Of a stretch of 64,000 nucleotides of DNA, positions 9,650 through 18,820 are shown in pieces. This DNA comes from Legionella feeleii (GTDB lineage: Bacteria > Pseudomonadota > Gammaproteobacteria > Legionellales > Legionellaceae). The first letter of the stretch is position 1. The number at the start of each line of letters is the position of its first letter. The position numbers were made by a program, and so were the translations under genes. Location of the stretch: contig NZ_LNYB01000085.1 in the NCBI RefSeq assembly GCF_001467625.1, positions 382,651-446,650 of the forward strand. Reading direction: 5' to 3'. The notes beneath the pieces were generated by a model, which saw only the letters and a list, made by a program, of their open reading frames with translations, ran no database searches and was not told where the DNA came from.

Positions 9650-10594
9650 ATGACTTGCGCGTTGCAATTTGCCGACTCAGGAACGATCACTTTAGATCAG
9701 CAGACCTCAAAAATTCTTCAGGACTGGTTAAGCAAGAGAAAAAAGAACTATAAAATTATTATTGCCGCGCACGGTAAAGTCGATGATACCGATTACTGTT
9801 ACGCCGAATCAGATCCTGAAGAGCTTTTCAAAACCCATAAATTACTCAATTATGCTCAGCTCGCTGCATTCGTAAAAAGTCTCCTTGTCATGAAAGGTCA
9901 AAAAATGCCTTTCAATATGACTTTGAGTATTTGTTATAGTGCCCGCAGTCAAGAGCATGGGAAAGACCATATTCGCCAACTTGCAGAAATTGATATACGA
10001 ACCAGTTTTGCAGCAAAATTTTATGCTCTCCTGGTTACTGAGTGCAACCTGCGTCTAAAAGCAGTTACGGGTTCCGTCGAATTTGATGAGATAACCGGCT
10101 CTTTACTCGTCGAAAGTGAAGAAGCCATCGAGGTAATGGAGCGTTATGATAGTTGCCTTAGAGAACTTAAACGTTTTGAACAAAAAACAGTCCAACCGCT
10201 GATGACAGCGTTTATCGATACCAATGGCTATGACGCCTGGGAAATTTATTTGCGCGATAATGATTATAAAAAGCAGGACACCCCTTTAGATAAGGTCTGG
10301 ACGCTATTTATTGCTATACAGGACAAATATGAAGAATTGCGCAAGGTAAAAACTCAATTAAGTCAAAAACATTATGGGCAAATCGTGTTTCATTATGATA
10401 CACAAAGGGATACAGTGACTATTTCGTTAAAGCACAAAGAAAAACAAACCACCCTTAAAGTAATAAAACGGGATGATTTTGTTGCTTATTATAGCCCTGC
10501 TGACCAACAAGAGTTACTGCACGGCAAAAAACCATCGCCTGCGAAAGCTATTTCAGACGAGATAGACTCAATGTTCTCAAACCATAAGGCATAA
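9650..10594 (+). CDS. Uncharacterised protein with a possible clan CD (caspase/C80-like) cysteine protease core
   Basis: I do not recognise this 314-residue family. Its N-terminal third resembles clan CD peptidases: a hydrophobic strand ending in His-Gly (KIIIAAHG, His41) and, about 54 residues later, a second hydrophobic strand ending in Cys with small residues (LSICYSARS, Cys95). That spacing and order match the His-Gly/Cys dyad of caspase-like folds such as the C80 self-cleaving domains of toxins. The rest is charged and helical. There is no signal peptide or membrane segment and no strong ribosome-binding site at the ATG. A cytosolic enzyme or Dot/Icm substrate is possible; both are inference. 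Confidence 0.6.
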   Translation: MTCALQFADSGTITLDQQTSKILQDWLSKRKKNYKIIIAAHGKVDDTDYCYAESDPEELFKTHKLLNYAQLAAFVKSLLVMKGQKMPFNMTLSICYSARSQEHGKDHIRQLAEIDIRTSFAAKFYALLVTECNLRLKAVTGSVEFDEITGSLLVESEEAIEVMERYDSCLRELKRFEQKTVQPLMTAFIDTNGYDAWEIYLRDNDYKKQDTPLDKVWTLFIAIQDKYEELRKVKTQLSQKHYGQIVFHYDTQRDTVTISLKHKEKQTTLKVIKRDDFVAYYSPADQQELLHGKKPSPAKAISDEIDSMFSNHKA

Positions 10595-10672
10595 CAGTAC
10601 TCCTTTTGACAATGATTGGCTAATTGCTTACTTTTAAAGACTACCCTCCGCAATTGCAAAAGGATTTGGACC

Positions 10673-12175
10673 GTGAGACTCATAAGTTCGGTAAAAATAC
10701 CCGCCTTTTTAGCAGGCTTCGTTTTTTCCTTTGCAAGCCTGAATTTCCCTCTAATCGCCGCTGCTACTCCTTCTGACGCTAAAAAACCGATCTTACAAGT
10801 CAGGGATAAACCCTTTCAATTGGATAGTCAGGGAAAAACAGTAAACGCTTTTGAAGTCGTATTGATTCAACCTGATGGGACAGAAAGCAAAGAAGGCTAT
10901 ACCGGTGTTAAAGGAGACTGGTTTGATGTCATTGTGGAAAATAAATCCGCAGAGCCGATTACCTTGCATTGGCATGGCTTGATTGTACCTAATGATCAGG
11001 ATGGCGTTCCTGGGGTCACCCAAACGTTAATACAACCAGGCGAAAAACGGCCTTATAAGTATAAGCTCGTGCAATCGGGCACCTACTGGATGCATTCCCA
11101 TGAAGGCTTCCAAGAGCAACAGCAATTGTCAGCACCCTTTGTCATTTATGAATCGGAGCAGCAAAAAAATAGCGAACAGGATGTGGTTATGTTTATGAAA
11201 GATTTTACTTATCAAGACCCACAAGCCATATTCAACAAACTACGAAATACTAAAATGCCCGCTATGCAAATGGATAACATGCAAAATGGGGCTGGTATGC
11301 AAATGATGAAAGGAAGCGCTGATTATAATGATGTCAATTACGATGCGTACATCACGAATAAAAAAACCCTGGCCAAACCAACTATTCGTTATGTCACGCC
11401 TGGTCAAGTTAGATTACGTATTATCAATGCAGCCGCTGCCACCAATTTTGTTGTTGATTTAGGAAAATTGCAGGGTTCTTTAGTGGCTGTTGATGGCGCA
11501 AAAGTTAAACCGGTTCAAGGTTCTAAATTTCCAATTGGTATTGCTAACCGCCTCGATATCATTGTGAATATCCCCTCCAATGGAGGGGCTTTCCCTATTT
11601 TGGGCCAAGCAGAAGGAACCAATAAACAAACAGGCTTAATACTCGCCACCAAAGGTGCGGAAATTCCCCAACTAAGTCCGACTGCCAGTCAAACCATCGG
11701 ACGAATTCCTTATTATGAATTAGAACAATCACTCAAAGCAGTTGACCCCTTGCCAAAGAAAACAGTCGATATCAGTTTAAATTACAACTTACAGGGAACA
11801 ATGAACGGTTATCGCTGGATGTTAAATGATGAAAGCTGGCCTAAAATTAATCCGAAAATTGTCAAAAAAGGGCAACGTGTGGAGTTGGTATTTACCAATA
11901 AAACTGCCATGTCCCACCCTATGCATTTTCACGGCCACGTTTTTCAAGTGACAGAAATTAATGGGAAGCCCCTCAAAGACGGCGCCAGACGAGATACTGT
12001 CCTGGTTCAGCCATTTACTACCGTCAAGGTTCAATTTGATGCTGATAATCCCGGCATCTGGATGAATCATTGCCATAATCTTTATCATATGGCAGGAGGA
12101 ATGATGACCACGATCGAATTTGCCGGTTATCCCAAACCTGCTTTTTATTTATCTACCATCGGCAAAACCCAATAA
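10673..12175 (+). CDS. Exported multicopper oxidase (CopA/laccase-like)
   Basis: A 500-residue periplasmic copper oxidase. The signal peptide runs from MRLISSVKIPAF to about IAAA. The four copper-binding blocks are present: HWHG near residue 99, HSHEG near 141, HPMHFHGH near 415 and HCHNLYHMAGGMM near 466. A methionine-rich stretch (MPAMQMDNMQ...MQMM) near residue 205 resembles the extra copper-binding segment of CueO/CopA-type cuprous oxidases. It should oxidise Cu(I), Fe(II) or phenolics. The GTG at 10673 is chosen because AAAGGA sits nine bases upstream and it gives a clean signal peptide; a TTG 19 codons earlier lacks both. Confidence 0.9.
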   Translation: MRLISSVKIPAFLAGFVFSFASLNFPLIAAATPSDAKKPILQVRDKPFQLDSQGKTVNAFEVVLIQPDGTESKEGYTGVKGDWFDVIVENKSAEPITLHWHGLIVPNDQDGVPGVTQTLIQPGEKRPYKYKLVQSGTYWMHSHEGFQEQQQLSAPFVIYESEQQKNSEQDVVMFMKDFTYQDPQAIFNKLRNTKMPAMQMDNMQNGAGMQMMKGSADYNDVNYDAYITNKKTLAKPTIRYVTPGQVRLRIINAAAATNFVVDLGKLQGSLVAVDGAKVKPVQGSKFPIGIANRLDIIVNIPSNGGAFPILGQAEGTNKQTGLILATKGAEIPQLSPTASQTIGRIPYYELEQSLKAVDPLPKKTVDISLNYNLQGTMNGYRWMLNDESWPKINPKIVKKGQRVELVFTNKTAMSHPMHFHGHVFQVTEINGKPLKDGARRDTVLVQPFTTVKVQFDADNPGIWMNHCHNLYHMAGGMMTTIEFAGYPKPAFYLSTIGKTQ

Positions 12176-12257
12176 TGGGCAGAGCAAGCGTATTTTTTGG
12201 CGCAAAATAAGACTTGGCTTGGTGCCCTTATTGGATTGATTACTGCCAACGTTCTGT

Positions 12258-13418
12258 TTAATCTGGCCAGTACCAACCAGGGGCATCTAAAGGATCCTGG
12301 CCTTGCAGTTCAGTTTTACCAAGCTGTTTTTCAAGTTTGATCACGTTGCATCCAGGTTGTTCTTGCAAGAGGGTTATCAAACGCTCGGCATGAGAAACCA
12401 CCCAGATCTGAGTATTGTCTGATGCACGCAAAATCAGTCTTGCCAAAGCAGGTAATAAGTCCGGATGCAGGCTGGTTTCTGGTTCGTTAAGAATCATTAG
12501 TGAAGGTGGACGAGGGGTTAGCAGTGCGGCTAACAGTAATACATAACGTAAAGTACCATCCGAAAATTCAGCGCAGGATAGTGGCCTTAACAAACCATGC
12601 TGGGAAATAGCTAACGATAAATACCCTTCCCCATGCTGAATAATGATCAACTTTGCCCCGGGAAAGGCATCGCTAAAGGCTTCATCTAAAGCATTACTGT
12701 CACCTATTTCTCGTATGGTCTGTAATGCAGCCGCAACATCATGACCATCATGATGAAGCACTGGTGTACGCGTGCCTAATTGCGCCCTGCGGGCAGGCGC
12801 ATCACGATCAGTACGAAAATGATCATAAAATCTCCAGTTACAAATAAACTCCCGCATATGGATTATTTCCGGTGTATGCTCTAAGGAGCCAATTTGGTTA
12901 AAGAGGCTTTCAAAAATATTCAAATGCTGTGAAACAACGTCAAACCGTCGTCCGGCACGGACTTTGACGAGAGGTCCCCGTCTGTCAACCAAAAGACTGG
13001 CTGGTCGGTAATAAGGCCCAGCCCATATGCACTCTCTCTTTATTTCTGGATCTAACGAGAACGCCGATGACGAAGGTGCTGGTAAGCCAAGAGAAATAGC
13101 ATAGCCAAATTCGTCTGTAGCAAATCCCATGCGCATACGCTTTCTTTCTTTACGAGCCTGGCCTTCGACGGCTACCTCTCCTTTTAACATTGCCTTTGAA
13201 ATGGTTTCGGGACCAGCCCAAAATGTTGAAGATAAGCCTCCCTCCTGGGCCAAAGCCTGCACTACCCCACCCTGTGCTGTTTCTGCTAATAAACGCAGCG
13301 CACGGTAAATATTTGACTTCCCACTGCCATTTGGACCCGTAATAAGATTAAGCGAACCTAACGGAATAGCTAAATTTAAAACAGAACGGTAGTTATTTAT
13401 GGCAAGCGTAAAAATCAT
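12258..13418 (-). CDS. AAA-family ATPase of the RecF/SMC-like (AAA_21) type
   Basis: A 386-residue cytoplasmic ATPase. Walker A is GPNGSGKSN at residues 29-37. The C-terminal half has the ABC-like signature region (SDGTLRYVLLLAALLT) and Walker B LMILNEPETSLHPDL, followed by a switch His in VVSHAERL. The protein is built like the stand-alone SMC-like ATPases of COG4637. No nuclease partner is adjacent: both neighbours are unrelated metabolic genes, so an OLD/Gabija-like or toxin-antitoxin role is not supported. Function is unknown beyond ATP hydrolysis. Confidence 0.8.
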   Translation of the reverse strand: MIFTLAINNYRSVLNLAIPLGSLNLITGPNGSGKSNIYRALRLLAETAQGGVVQALAQEGGLSSTFWAGPETISKAMLKGEVAVEGQARKERKRMRMGFATDEFGYAISLGLPAPSSSAFSLDPEIKRECIWAGPYYRPASLLVDRRGPLVKVRAGRRFDVVSQHLNIFESLFNQIGSLEHTPEIIHMREFICNWRFYDHFRTDRDAPARRAQLGTRTPVLHHDGHDVAAALQTIREIGDSNALDEAFSDAFPGAKLIIIQHGEGYLSLAISQHGLLRPLSCAEFSDGTLRYVLLLAALLTPRPPSLMILNEPETSLHPDLLPALARLILRASDNTQIWVVSHAERLITLLQEQPGCNVIKLEKQLGKTELQGQDPLDAPGWYWPD

Positions 13419-13528
13419 CAGGATTGGCTAAACACGATCAATTTTTTGCATTGTACAATGCCAACCAGATTGGGCAAACTAGGAAATTGTTATAAAAATT
13501 TCTAGCTGCCATTTTTGGAGAAAAAAGA

Positions 13529-14401
13529 ATGAAGGTAACTTTAATTGGTTTAGGGAAAATGGGCTCTGTTTTGGCAAAAAGACTTTTAGATGCCAATTTT
13601 GAATTAACTGTTTTTAATCGCACCCGGGAAAAAATGCAACCACTCATCACTATGGGTGCCAAAGGAGCAAACAGCTTGGAAGAAGCTGTGACTGGCAAAG
13701 AACTCATCATTACCTCTCTTTTGGATGATAATGCCGTACTTCAAACTGTAGATGGCTTTATTCACTTCATGAAACCAGGGGCAATTCACCTGGGGACCTC
13801 AACCATTTTACCGGAAACCTCAAAAGAATTGACTGCGTTACATGATAAACATGGACTAATTTATATTGCTGGCAATGTATTAGGAGTCCCTAAAGCTGCC
13901 GCAAGAGGCGAACTGACTACTATTGCGGCAGGAAACGCCGAAGCAATCGAACAGTGTCGCCCCGTATTCAATGCCTATTCAATTAAAATTATCAATGCCG
14001 GATCAATGCCTTATCAGGCCAATGTCATTAAAATATGTATGAATTATCTCCTCGTTTCAACAATTGAAACCATGGGGGAACTTTATACCTTTGCCGAAAA
14101 AAGCCAGGTCGATACAGGCATCCTGAATACTTTATTTCATAGTGTTTTTGCTCATCCAGCCTTTCAACTTTATGTGGATAAAATTAAAGAACGTAATTTT
14201 GATGACGTAAATTTTGATTTAAAGGGCGGATTTAAAGACTTGAGTTTATTCCAACAAGCCTTGACCAATGCCCAGGTTGTTCCCCATATTGCCAATATTA
14301 TTAAAGATAAATTTATTATTGCCCTAGCCCACCACCTGGAAGAGAAAGACTGGAGTGCAGTCACTGAAATTACCCGCCTGCAAGCTAACATTCTTAAATA
14401 G
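13529..14401 (+). CDS. NAD(P)-binding beta-hydroxyacid dehydrogenase / imine-reductase-like protein
   Basis: A 290-residue enzyme of the 6-phosphogluconate/3-hydroxyisobutyrate dehydrogenase superfamily. The N-terminal Rossmann motif is LIGLGKMGSVLAKRLL, followed by VFNRTREK, which favours NADP through the Asn-Arg-Thr. The catalytic Lys is likely in NVIKICMNYLL. The usual DxPVxG substrate motif is replaced by GNVLGVPKAA, a feature of the imine-reductase-like branch, so the substrate may not be a simple hydroxyacid. GGAG lies nine bases before the ATG. Confidence 0.82.
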   Translation: MKVTLIGLGKMGSVLAKRLLDANFELTVFNRTREKMQPLITMGAKGANSLEEAVTGKELIITSLLDDNAVLQTVDGFIHFMKPGAIHLGTSTILPETSKELTALHDKHGLIYIAGNVLGVPKAAARGELTTIAAGNAEAIEQCRPVFNAYSIKIINAGSMPYQANVIKICMNYLLVSTIETMGELYTFAEKSQVDTGILNTLFHSVFAHPAFQLYVDKIKERNFDDVNFDLKGGFKDLSLFQQALTNAQVVPHIANIIKDKFIIALAHHLEEKDWSAVTEITRLQANILK

Positions 14402-14662
14402 TTTCAGTTCATAATCGGGGGCTGTTTACCTTTCGCCAGCTTGAGTAGGATGACTTTATTTTGAGCGAAAAAGCGCGCAGGAAATTAACGTTTTTTTGGC
14501 CAAGATAGTAAAAATACCAACAGCCCCTCGCTTGCCGTGCAGAAAATCAAACATGAACTATAATTAGAAGTGCTGTGCACTCTTGATTGAGTCTCCCGAC
14601 TTTTTTGCCATTTATTACAACAATAAAGAGCAAACTATATTTAGAGATGAAGGATCATCATC

Positions 14663-16249
14663 ATGTTAACGAATAATGAAGTTATTGCTCCCATCTTCAA
14701 CATCAGCGCAGAAGATGAACAAGATCTTTGGGGAGCCGACAAAACGATCTGGTTTAAAAAATTATCTACCAAAGAGCTACAGGAACTGGTTAATACAGAC
14801 CATTATGAATTAAAAGATATTGCTCAAGGCGGTATAGGGAATTGTTATTTTTTGGCTGCCCTGAGCGCCATTGTAGACAGGGATCCTGGTTTATTAGAGA
14901 ACATGATAACCCTGGGCAGAGACAGAGAAGGAAATCTGCGCGTCAATGTGACGCTGTATGCGGAAGATGGTTCACCACGAATTTATTCTATGCCTCCCAC
15001 AGTGACACGGGGTTATACCGAAGGCACGGTTAATTACCACAAAAAACCCTGGGTCGAGATCCTGGAGAAAGCATACACTTTTCATCGCTTAACCCATTTA
15101 AAAAGTAAACCCACCCAGGAAGAATTTGAACGTGCTCAAAGTTTACTAAAGCAAGATGAAAGTGATTGGAGCGAAGACGATACTAAGCTGATCAAACGTT
15201 ACAGAGAAACCCGCGAATACCTGGCCTCCCTGTCTTCTGGCTCACCTGCTGAAGTATTCAAAACCTTGTTAGGAACATCGGCTACCCGTGAAAAACTAGG
15301 GCAACATTCCCTTTTAACCGATGCTTTTTGCTTACTGAACGATGCCTATGATGTAGTAGCCGATGAACGTCAATTGCGAAACTTAAAAATGTCTATTAAA
15401 GAATGTTTTCGCAACGCTTTCGGCTTCGAAGAACTTAATAATGACTGGCTAGAACAAAAGGCACTGCAGCTAGTCGCCCATTTTAAAGAGAGAGAACGTC
15501 TCAGTCCTAAAAGAAAAATTTATTGTCATGAGTTAGAACCCCTCATCGAATGGCTCGAGGTCTGTATCAATGAACTGAAACAAATGGCTACAGAACAATT
15601 ACCGGAACAATACCTACTTGGTGAACAAACGTTAAATTCGCTCAAGCTCTTTTTACAACAAGACAATTTCCCTATCAGATCGCCGCTCTCACTGAAAGAA
15701 TTTCATGTTGTCTTTCTCATTAATAACCTTCTGGCCAATAATCAGTTCATCACGCTTTCAACGGGGCCTCGTAAAGATTATCAAAATCACCCGCTATCCC
15801 GCGTTATTGCGATGTCGGAAGATTCTGGTCATAGTTACCAGTGCCTGGGTTTATGGCTGGAAGGGGATGAATTATTTCTCCATCTCCGTAACCCTTGGGG
15901 CAAAGGCCAAATCGACTACAAACGTGATATGGTCGGAAACCTATTGCGAAACGAAGACGGGGAATTATTGCCTTTCATTATCCCGGAGAAAAAGAAACAC
16001 TCTTCTTTCATGAGTTTTTTTGAAGGATTGGTAATCGGCGAAATCGATGACATGGAAGAGCCAGAACGCATGAATTTATTTGTCAATTTAAGCGATGAAA
16101 AAATGCAAGAGCAGCAAGAATCTGGCGGGGTTTTCTACCTTAGTTTGCATGATGTTGCACGCTATTTTACGGATGTGGATTTCACCAACGAACCAGAGGG
16201 ATTTCCGTATTCAGAAACAGCACAACCCAAAATTAGCTTCGAGCAATAA
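14663..16249 (+). CDS. Calpain-family (C2) cysteine protease-like protein, candidate effector
   Basis: A 528-residue protein with a recognisable calpain core. The oxyanion Gln and catalytic Cys are in DIAQGGIGNCYFLAALSAI (Gln55, Cys61). The His is in GHSYQC (His390) and the Asn in LRNPWGKG (Asn410), so the triad is complete. Between Cys and His lies a 270-residue insertion, mostly charged helix, much longer than in classical calpains. No signal peptide is present. Calpain-like proteins are common in eukaryotes and rare in bacteria; in an intracellular pathogen this suggests an exported host-directed protease, which is inference. AAGGA lies eight bases before the ATG. Confidence 0.8.
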   Translation: MLTNNEVIAPIFNISAEDEQDLWGADKTIWFKKLSTKELQELVNTDHYELKDIAQGGIGNCYFLAALSAIVDRDPGLLENMITLGRDREGNLRVNVTLYAEDGSPRIYSMPPTVTRGYTEGTVNYHKKPWVEILEKAYTFHRLTHLKSKPTQEEFERAQSLLKQDESDWSEDDTKLIKRYRETREYLASLSSGSPAEVFKTLLGTSATREKLGQHSLLTDAFCLLNDAYDVVADERQLRNLKMSIKECFRNAFGFEELNNDWLEQKALQLVAHFKERERLSPKRKIYCHELEPLIEWLEVCINELKQMATEQLPEQYLLGEQTLNSLKLFLQQDNFPIRSPLSLKEFHVVFLINNLLANNQFITLSTGPRKDYQNHPLSRVIAMSEDSGHSYQCLGLWLEGDELFLHLRNPWGKGQIDYKRDMVGNLLRNEDGELLPFIIPEKKKHSSFMSFFEGLVIGEIDDMEEPERMNLFVNLSDEKMQEQQESGGVFYLSLHDVARYFTDVDFTNEPEGFPYSETAQPKISFEQ

Positions 16250-16262
16250 ATAAGAGGCCTCT

Positions 16263-16745
16263 ATGCAACACATTGCTCCTTGTCTATGGTTTGATAATCA
16301 AGCTGAAGAAGCAGCCCATTTCTATACTTCAATTTTTAAAAACTCAAAAATTTTGCGTCTCAGCTATTATGGGGATGCCGGCGCAGAAGTATCTGGAAAA
16401 CCCAAAGGCAGCATAATGACTGTTACTTTTCAACTTGAAGGACAACAGTTCATTGCCTTAAATGGGGGGCCTGACTTCAAGTTCTCGCCGGCCATCTCTT
16501 TATTCGTCAGTTGTGAGAGCCAGGAGGAAATAGATGATTTATGGAATAACCTGTCTGCGGATGGTGAAACAGTACAATGTGGATGGCTGCAAGATAAGTA
16601 CGGTATCTCATGGCAAATTGTTCCCACTATCTTAGTGGATTTCTTAAATGATCCCGACACAGAAAAATCAGAACAAGTGATGAAAGCCATGCTTAAAATG
16701 AAGAAATTGGACATGCAGGCATTAAAAAAAGCCTATAACCAGTAA
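16263..16745 (+). CDS. VOC-family PhnB-like protein
   Basis: A 160-residue vicinal-oxygen-chelate protein of the PhnB / '3-demethylubiquinone methyltransferase-like' type. Conserved pieces are CLWFDNQAEEAAHFYTSIF, GSIMTVTFQLEGQQFIALNGG and GWLQDKYGISWQIVP. The last is the family's hallmark end of the second beta-alpha-beta unit. It starts 13 bp after the calpain-like gene on the same strand and is probably co-transcribed, but no functional link is evident. The reaction is unknown for this subfamily. Confidence 0.85.
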   Translation: MQHIAPCLWFDNQAEEAAHFYTSIFKNSKILRLSYYGDAGAEVSGKPKGSIMTVTFQLEGQQFIALNGGPDFKFSPAISLFVSCESQEEIDDLWNNLSADGETVQCGWLQDKYGISWQIVPTILVDFLNDPDTEKSEQVMKAMLKMKKLDMQALKKAYNQ

Positions 16746-16809
16746 GAATAAAAAAAATACTATAATTTAAATAGAATATGTTTCCAAAAAAAACACATTT
16801 TGTTAAAAA

Positions 16810-16829
16810 TTTAATAATACCTTAATAAA
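16810..16829 (+). promoter_or_regulatory. Possible PmrA box upstream of the membrane protein gene
   Basis: Two TTAATAA half-sites in tandem (TTTAATAAT, two bases, CTTAATAAA) match the reported Legionella PmrA consensus (cTTAATatT-n2-cTTAATatT) at about 14 of 18 specified positions. PmrA boxes mark many Dot/Icm effector genes. The site lies 64 bases before the chosen ATG. The region is AT-rich, so chance similarity is possible. Confidence 0.4.
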
Positions 16830-16892
16830 TTTCTGGTAAAACTATGTGGAAGATAAAGTATCAATTTGTTGATAAAGTGTAGCGAGAGCATC

Positions 16893-18455
16893 ATGCCAAA
16901 AACGAAAATTGGTCTGAAAAAACAGGCGTTTTTTGATAGAACAGCTAACGACGTTGAAGTTTCTTTTAAAGACTATGAGTTTAATTTAAATCAGCTTAAA
17001 ACAGAATTTTCATCTCTATTTCAACTCTTTCTTTCCAATAAAGAACGTTTGACATCCAAGAGCGAACTCGTTACTTATCTCGCCGCCGTTTGTAATTTAA
17101 TGATTGAATACCACAAATTGGATTACGTGGGTGGGGATTTAAAAGATCTCTTAAAAAAGAAAGAGCAACTAGATGACTTTATCGGAAACAATTTCACTAA
17201 AGCCGAGCAGGCCAGCATTGCCAAACTCTCTACTTTTGTCGTATCTGGCGCAGTAAGCAACCTTAAAGATTATGCGTCTGCCTTTGTGAGCTCCGCGAAA
17301 TTACGCGAACATATTTCCACGCTAAACAGCACTCGAACTCATTGGAATTACAGTCGCGCTTTGGCAAGTTCTGCAATTCTCTATCTGCAAAGCATTGGTT
17401 TTCCTGAATTTATTAAAAGCTTGAATGCCAAGCTGGGTAATACTTATACCCCAGATGAGTTTGTCAGTTTATTAGATCAATCACGGGAAACATTGCGTGC
17501 ATTGAGTGTTGGAATCTATGGGCTTCGCCTGGCAATCAACTTGGTCACCATGACTAAGCACATCATAGTAGCTGGAGTAAGTGAGGACTTATCTGCAGAG
17601 AAAGTTGCTGTACAGGAAATACAAAAACGCGGTTTCACTATGTTGAATGATGCGGTTTGGGGAACAGTCAATCTGCTGACCAACTATAATGACTATTTTA
17701 AAATTTCAACAGCTACAGCATCACAAATCACTGTTGCTTTCCTTGCATTTGATATTGCCTTATTCGTAGCACGTTGGTCTTATGAAGCCTATCAATACCA
17801 GAATCGTATCCTGGAGTTAAATGAACAAGCAAAAAGCGCTACACCATTTGAGCAGGAAGTCATTCAGCGCCAAATTGATATATTAAATGATGAATGGGAA
17901 GCTCAATGTGCTTACTACCTCTTTAACATTGCCGCAGCGACTATCCTGATTGTAGGTTTTACTGCCAGCCTCACCTTTACTGGCCCTGCTGCTGTAGCTG
18001 GTCTGGCCCTATTCAGTATGCTGGGTAATGCCATGTATAACAGTGCTGATGAATATAAGAAATATCAACAAGCCTCTATTGCAGTACAACGTGAGAGTGG
18101 GAATGACGTTAGTGGTGATGATCTGCAACACCACCAAAAATTAATCAAAGAACTGAACGAGGACGCCAGTCAAGCTTATACCAATTTTTGGAAAACCCTG
18201 GCCTTTAATACGGGTGGAACTGCCTTCATCATTACAGCTGCCGTCATTTCCTGGCCTGTAGCCCTTGGCTTAACGCTCGGATACGGAGCTTATCGCTTGA
18301 ATAATAATTATCAAAGCCAATTAGGTGGCAGCGATAAAAAACAGGAAGAACCACGCGATATATATCGTCTGTTTACTCCACAGGGGAGTCAAGGGACTGT
18401 TCCTTCGACCAACGATAATCCACCAGTTGTCGTACCTGCAACCAAGCCCATCTAA
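16893..18455 (+). CDS. Large membrane protein of unknown function, candidate Dot/Icm substrate
   Basis: I do not recognise this 520-residue protein. The first half is helical and charged, without a signal peptide. Hydrophobic stretches appear near residues 265-285 (ITVAFLAFDIALFVARW), 340-380 (YYLFNIAAATILIVGF... to GPAAVAGLALFSMLG) and 440-475 (FIITAAVISWPVALGLTLGYG), arranged as hairpins. The C-terminus is a polar, Pro-rich tail. This architecture is common among Legionella effectors that insert into host membranes. The ATG at 16893 is preferred over an upstream TTG at 16866 because MPKTKIG is a more natural start. A possible PmrA box lies upstream. Confidence 0.6.
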   Translation: MPKTKIGLKKQAFFDRTANDVEVSFKDYEFNLNQLKTEFSSLFQLFLSNKERLTSKSELVTYLAAVCNLMIEYHKLDYVGGDLKDLLKKKEQLDDFIGNNFTKAEQASIAKLSTFVVSGAVSNLKDYASAFVSSAKLREHISTLNSTRTHWNYSRALASSAILYLQSIGFPEFIKSLNAKLGNTYTPDEFVSLLDQSRETLRALSVGIYGLRLAINLVTMTKHIIVAGVSEDLSAEKVAVQEIQKRGFTMLNDAVWGTVNLLTNYNDYFKISTATASQITVAFLAFDIALFVARWSYEAYQYQNRILELNEQAKSATPFEQEVIQRQIDILNDEWEAQCAYYLFNIAAATILIVGFTASLTFTGPAAVAGLALFSMLGNAMYNSADEYKKYQQASIAVQRESGNDVSGDDLQHHQKLIKELNEDASQAYTNFWKTLAFNTGGTAFIITAAVISWPVALGLTLGYGAYRLNNNYQSQLGGSDKKQEEPRDIYRLFTPQGSQGTVPSTNDNPPVVVPATKPI

Positions 18456-18820
18456 ACAACATTGCGAAGACTTAACAGGGTTAGGCTACAACCTAACCCT
18501 GCTGATTACGAGCCTTGTCAGTGAACCAATGCACTCTCCACCATAACATGGTTCGAAACACCGGTTTTCATAAATGTAGTTCGGCCCGAAAGCCAAACAT
18601 TGCTGACCTGTCATTGGAAAAGGGCATTGGGCAAGCGTCCAACCTGCTGCTCAGAGACATCAAGGGAATCAACGATTTCCTTGATGCTCCTGCCAAACGC
18701 GGAGAGAGACAGACCTTCCTTTTCACGCTCGCGATGCGACCTAAAAATTTAATCATGTCAGGGAATCACTACAGACGCCCATCAAACGATAAACAGAGCA
18801 CAACCGGCATCGACAGCTAG
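18456..18820. other. Intergenic stretch with two strong hairpins
   Basis: A perfect 10-bp stem at 18476-18501 (CAGGGTTAGG / CCTAACCCTG, six-base loop) follows the stop of the preceding gene and may act as a terminator, though no T run follows. A second hairpin at about 18658-18687 pairs CATCAAGG-AATC with GATT-CCTTGATG around AAC. Open frames here (101 codons on plus, 62 on minus) have no ribosome-binding sites or recognisable content and are not called. Confidence 0.5.

Noticed and set aside
12258..13418. Anti-phage defence ATPase (Gabija/OLD-like)
   Set aside because: There is no TOPRIM or nuclease domain and no partner gene; neighbours are metabolic.
18515..18820. 101-codon plus-strand frame between the large membrane protein and the kinase gene
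   Set aside because: No ribosome-binding site, unlikely composition, and it contains a 13-bp hairpin; kept as intergenic.
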